From the NCBI GenBank assembly GCA_913045395.1, contig CAJWPV010000072.1, positions 1-6,947 on the forward strand: DNA of 6,947 nucleotides, read 5' to 3'. The translations under genes were made by a program, and so were the position numbers. Under the pieces are notes generated by a model. The model was not told the origin of the DNA. It saw only the letters and a program-made list of their open reading frames with translations, and searched no databases. This DNA is from an uncultured Verrucomicrobiota bacterium (GTDB lineage Bacteria; Verrucomicrobiota; Verrucomicrobiia; Limisphaerales; UBA1096). Below are positions 5,926 through 6,947 of the stretch, piece after piece (position 1 is the stretch's first letter; each line of letters starts with the position of its first letter).

Positions 5926-6947
5926 TCAAGGTGTGTCCTTGCCTGGCCGGTTCCGCTCCACCACATTGCGCACGAGCGATTCCATGGATTCGTAGTCCAG
6001 GTCCCCTTCCTTTTCGAGGTCGCGGTAGACTTGCTTCTCCAAGGCACGGAGGTGGGTGGCGTGCATTTGCAGCTCGAGGTCGTTAAGGGTGGGGTTATGC
6101 TCAAGCATTTCCGCAATACGCTTGTCATTGGCCACGCGCCGTTCGACCAGTCGATTATGCAGGATTGCAAAGGTGCCGTGGGAAAGGGTGCCCTTCCTTT
6201 CCGCATCCTCCAAGTTATCCACCAGACAACGAACGGCCTGCCGGCGTGCCAGTGCCATCTCGTATTCGATCTCTTCATGAGTTTCCACAATGAGCCCCAC
6301 CCGTTTCATGAGCCACTCAATCGTGGTGCCCTGTAGTAGAATGGACAGCAGCACCACCCCAAAAACGAGGTTGAGGATCAGTTTGCGCGTCGTTTCCCCT
6401 TCGTCACTAGCCACTAGCATCATGGCCATCACCATCGAAAGGCTGCCACGGACCCCTGACCAGGTTATGACCGGCAGCCATGGTTTCTTCAGCCTCAGAT
6501 CCTCACGCTGCACCAGGTTGTGTACGCCAAACACGGTTACGCTGCGAACCAGAATCATGATCACAAAAAAGGCCACAATGAGTCCGGCGTCCGCCCACAA
6601 TTCGCTCAATCTTATTTCCAGCCCGATGAGAATGAAGACAAAGGAGTTGGCCATGAAGGCGGCAAACTCCCAGAAGGAAAAGACTGCCTCGCGCGTGGTG
6701 GGACTCATACCGTGCTTGGCACCAACATTGCCGACCATCATCCCGCAGACGACCACGGCGATGACGCCCGAGGCATGGAGCTGCATGGCCGCAACATTAC
6801 TGCCGTAGGCGGCGATTGCGGTCAGGGCAACCTCGATGAGGTGGTCGTTAACTTTGCCTGTAAGGTAGGACATGGCCAGCCCGACCGCGACCCCAATGGC
6901 TGTGCCAAGAAAAACCTCGCGCAGGAAAACGCCGATCACGTGCAGAG
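5926..6947 (-). CDS. Sodium/proton antiporter of the CPA1 (NhaP) family, 5' end missing
   Basis: The frame is open from the right edge to a TGA at 5928-5926, giving about 340 visible residues; the true start is outside. An in-window GTG at 6939 is probably internal, since the frame continues upstream of it. Known: CPA1 antiporters exchange cytoplasmic Na+ (or K+) for protons. Seen: about six or seven hydrophobic helices over 6940-6300, the motif FILIGLE (about 6633-6616), and WSGVRGSLSMV (about 6462-6430), which matches the conserved 'W-G-RG--S' helix of the family. The conserved Asn-Asp ion-binding helix should lie just upstream, outside the window. A hydrophilic, mainly helical C-terminal tail of about 120 residues (6295-5926) is probably cytoplasmic and may be regulatory. 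The 3' end is 18 bases from the convergent msrA stop. Confidence 0.88.
   Translation of the reverse strand, partial: LHVIGVFLREVFLGTAIGVAVGLAMSYLTGKVNDHLIEVALTAIAAYGSNVAAMQLHASGVIAVVVCGMMVGNVGAKHGMSPTTREAVFSFWEFAAFMANSFVFILIGLEIRLSELWADAGLIVAFFVIMILVRSVTVFGVHNLVQREDLRLKKPWLPVITWSGVRGSLSMVMAMMLVASDEGETTRKLILNLVFGVVLLSILLQGTTIEWLMKRVGLIVETHEEIEYEMALARRQAVRCLVDNLEDAERKGTLSHGTFAILHNRLVERRVANDKRIAEMLEHNPTLNDLELQMHATHLRALEKQVYRDLEKEGDLDYESMESLVRNVVERNRPGKDTP

Noticed and set aside
5928..5944. CAAGG-TGTGT-CCTTG hairpin at the msrA/antiporter junction
   Set aside because: Only five base pairs, no following T-run, and it lies within the last codons of the antiporter.

Overview
The window looks like a piece of a chromosome from a Gram-negative bacterium, most likely of the Verrucomicrobiota. 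It is G+C-rich, densely coded, and shows no mobile-element, CRISPR, rRNA or tRNA signature. The taxonomic lead comes from the large secreted metalloprotease. It has a long N-terminal region, a gametolysin-like zinc site, a PKD domain, propeller-type repeats and a C-terminal module reading roughly 'FRIEVSDDLQEW...FYR', a style I associate with verrucomicrobial exported proteins. This placement is an inference from recalled family patterns; no search was run.

Layout from left to right: (1) 1-289, minus strand: N-terminal part of a steroid 5-alpha-reductase-like membrane enzyme, cut by the left edge. (2) 290-382: a 93-base divergent intergenic gap. (3) 383-2077, plus strand: a compact four-gene cluster. 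It holds two coiled-coil proteins, each ending in a membrane helix (221 and 144 aa), a 36-aa single-helix membrane microprotein, and an Ogt-type O6-alkylguanine-DNA alkyltransferase. Gaps or overlaps are +6, -4 and -8 bases, so the four are probably co-transcribed and translationally coupled. (4) 2150-5179, plus strand: a 1009-aa secreted multidomain metalloprotease. (5) 5242-5907, plus strand: a methionine sulfoxide reductase MsrA with an N-terminal export or lipoprotein-like leader. (6) 5926-6947, minus strand: the C-terminal two-thirds or so of a CPA1/NhaP-type sodium/proton antiporter, convergent with msrA and cut by the right edge.

There is no obvious single pathway. Alkyltransferase and MsrA are repair enzymes, for alkylated DNA and oxidised methionine respectively, and the antiporter handles ion and pH stress, so a loose stress-maintenance theme is possible but not demonstrated. 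The least explained part is the set of three small, consecutive, membrane-anchored proteins translationally linked to the DNA-repair gene. The most elaborate protein is the metalloprotease, whose C-terminal half carries seven repeat units, five of exactly 39 residues, that fit a seven-bladed beta-propeller. I see no clear evidence of a wholly new defence or mobile system here.
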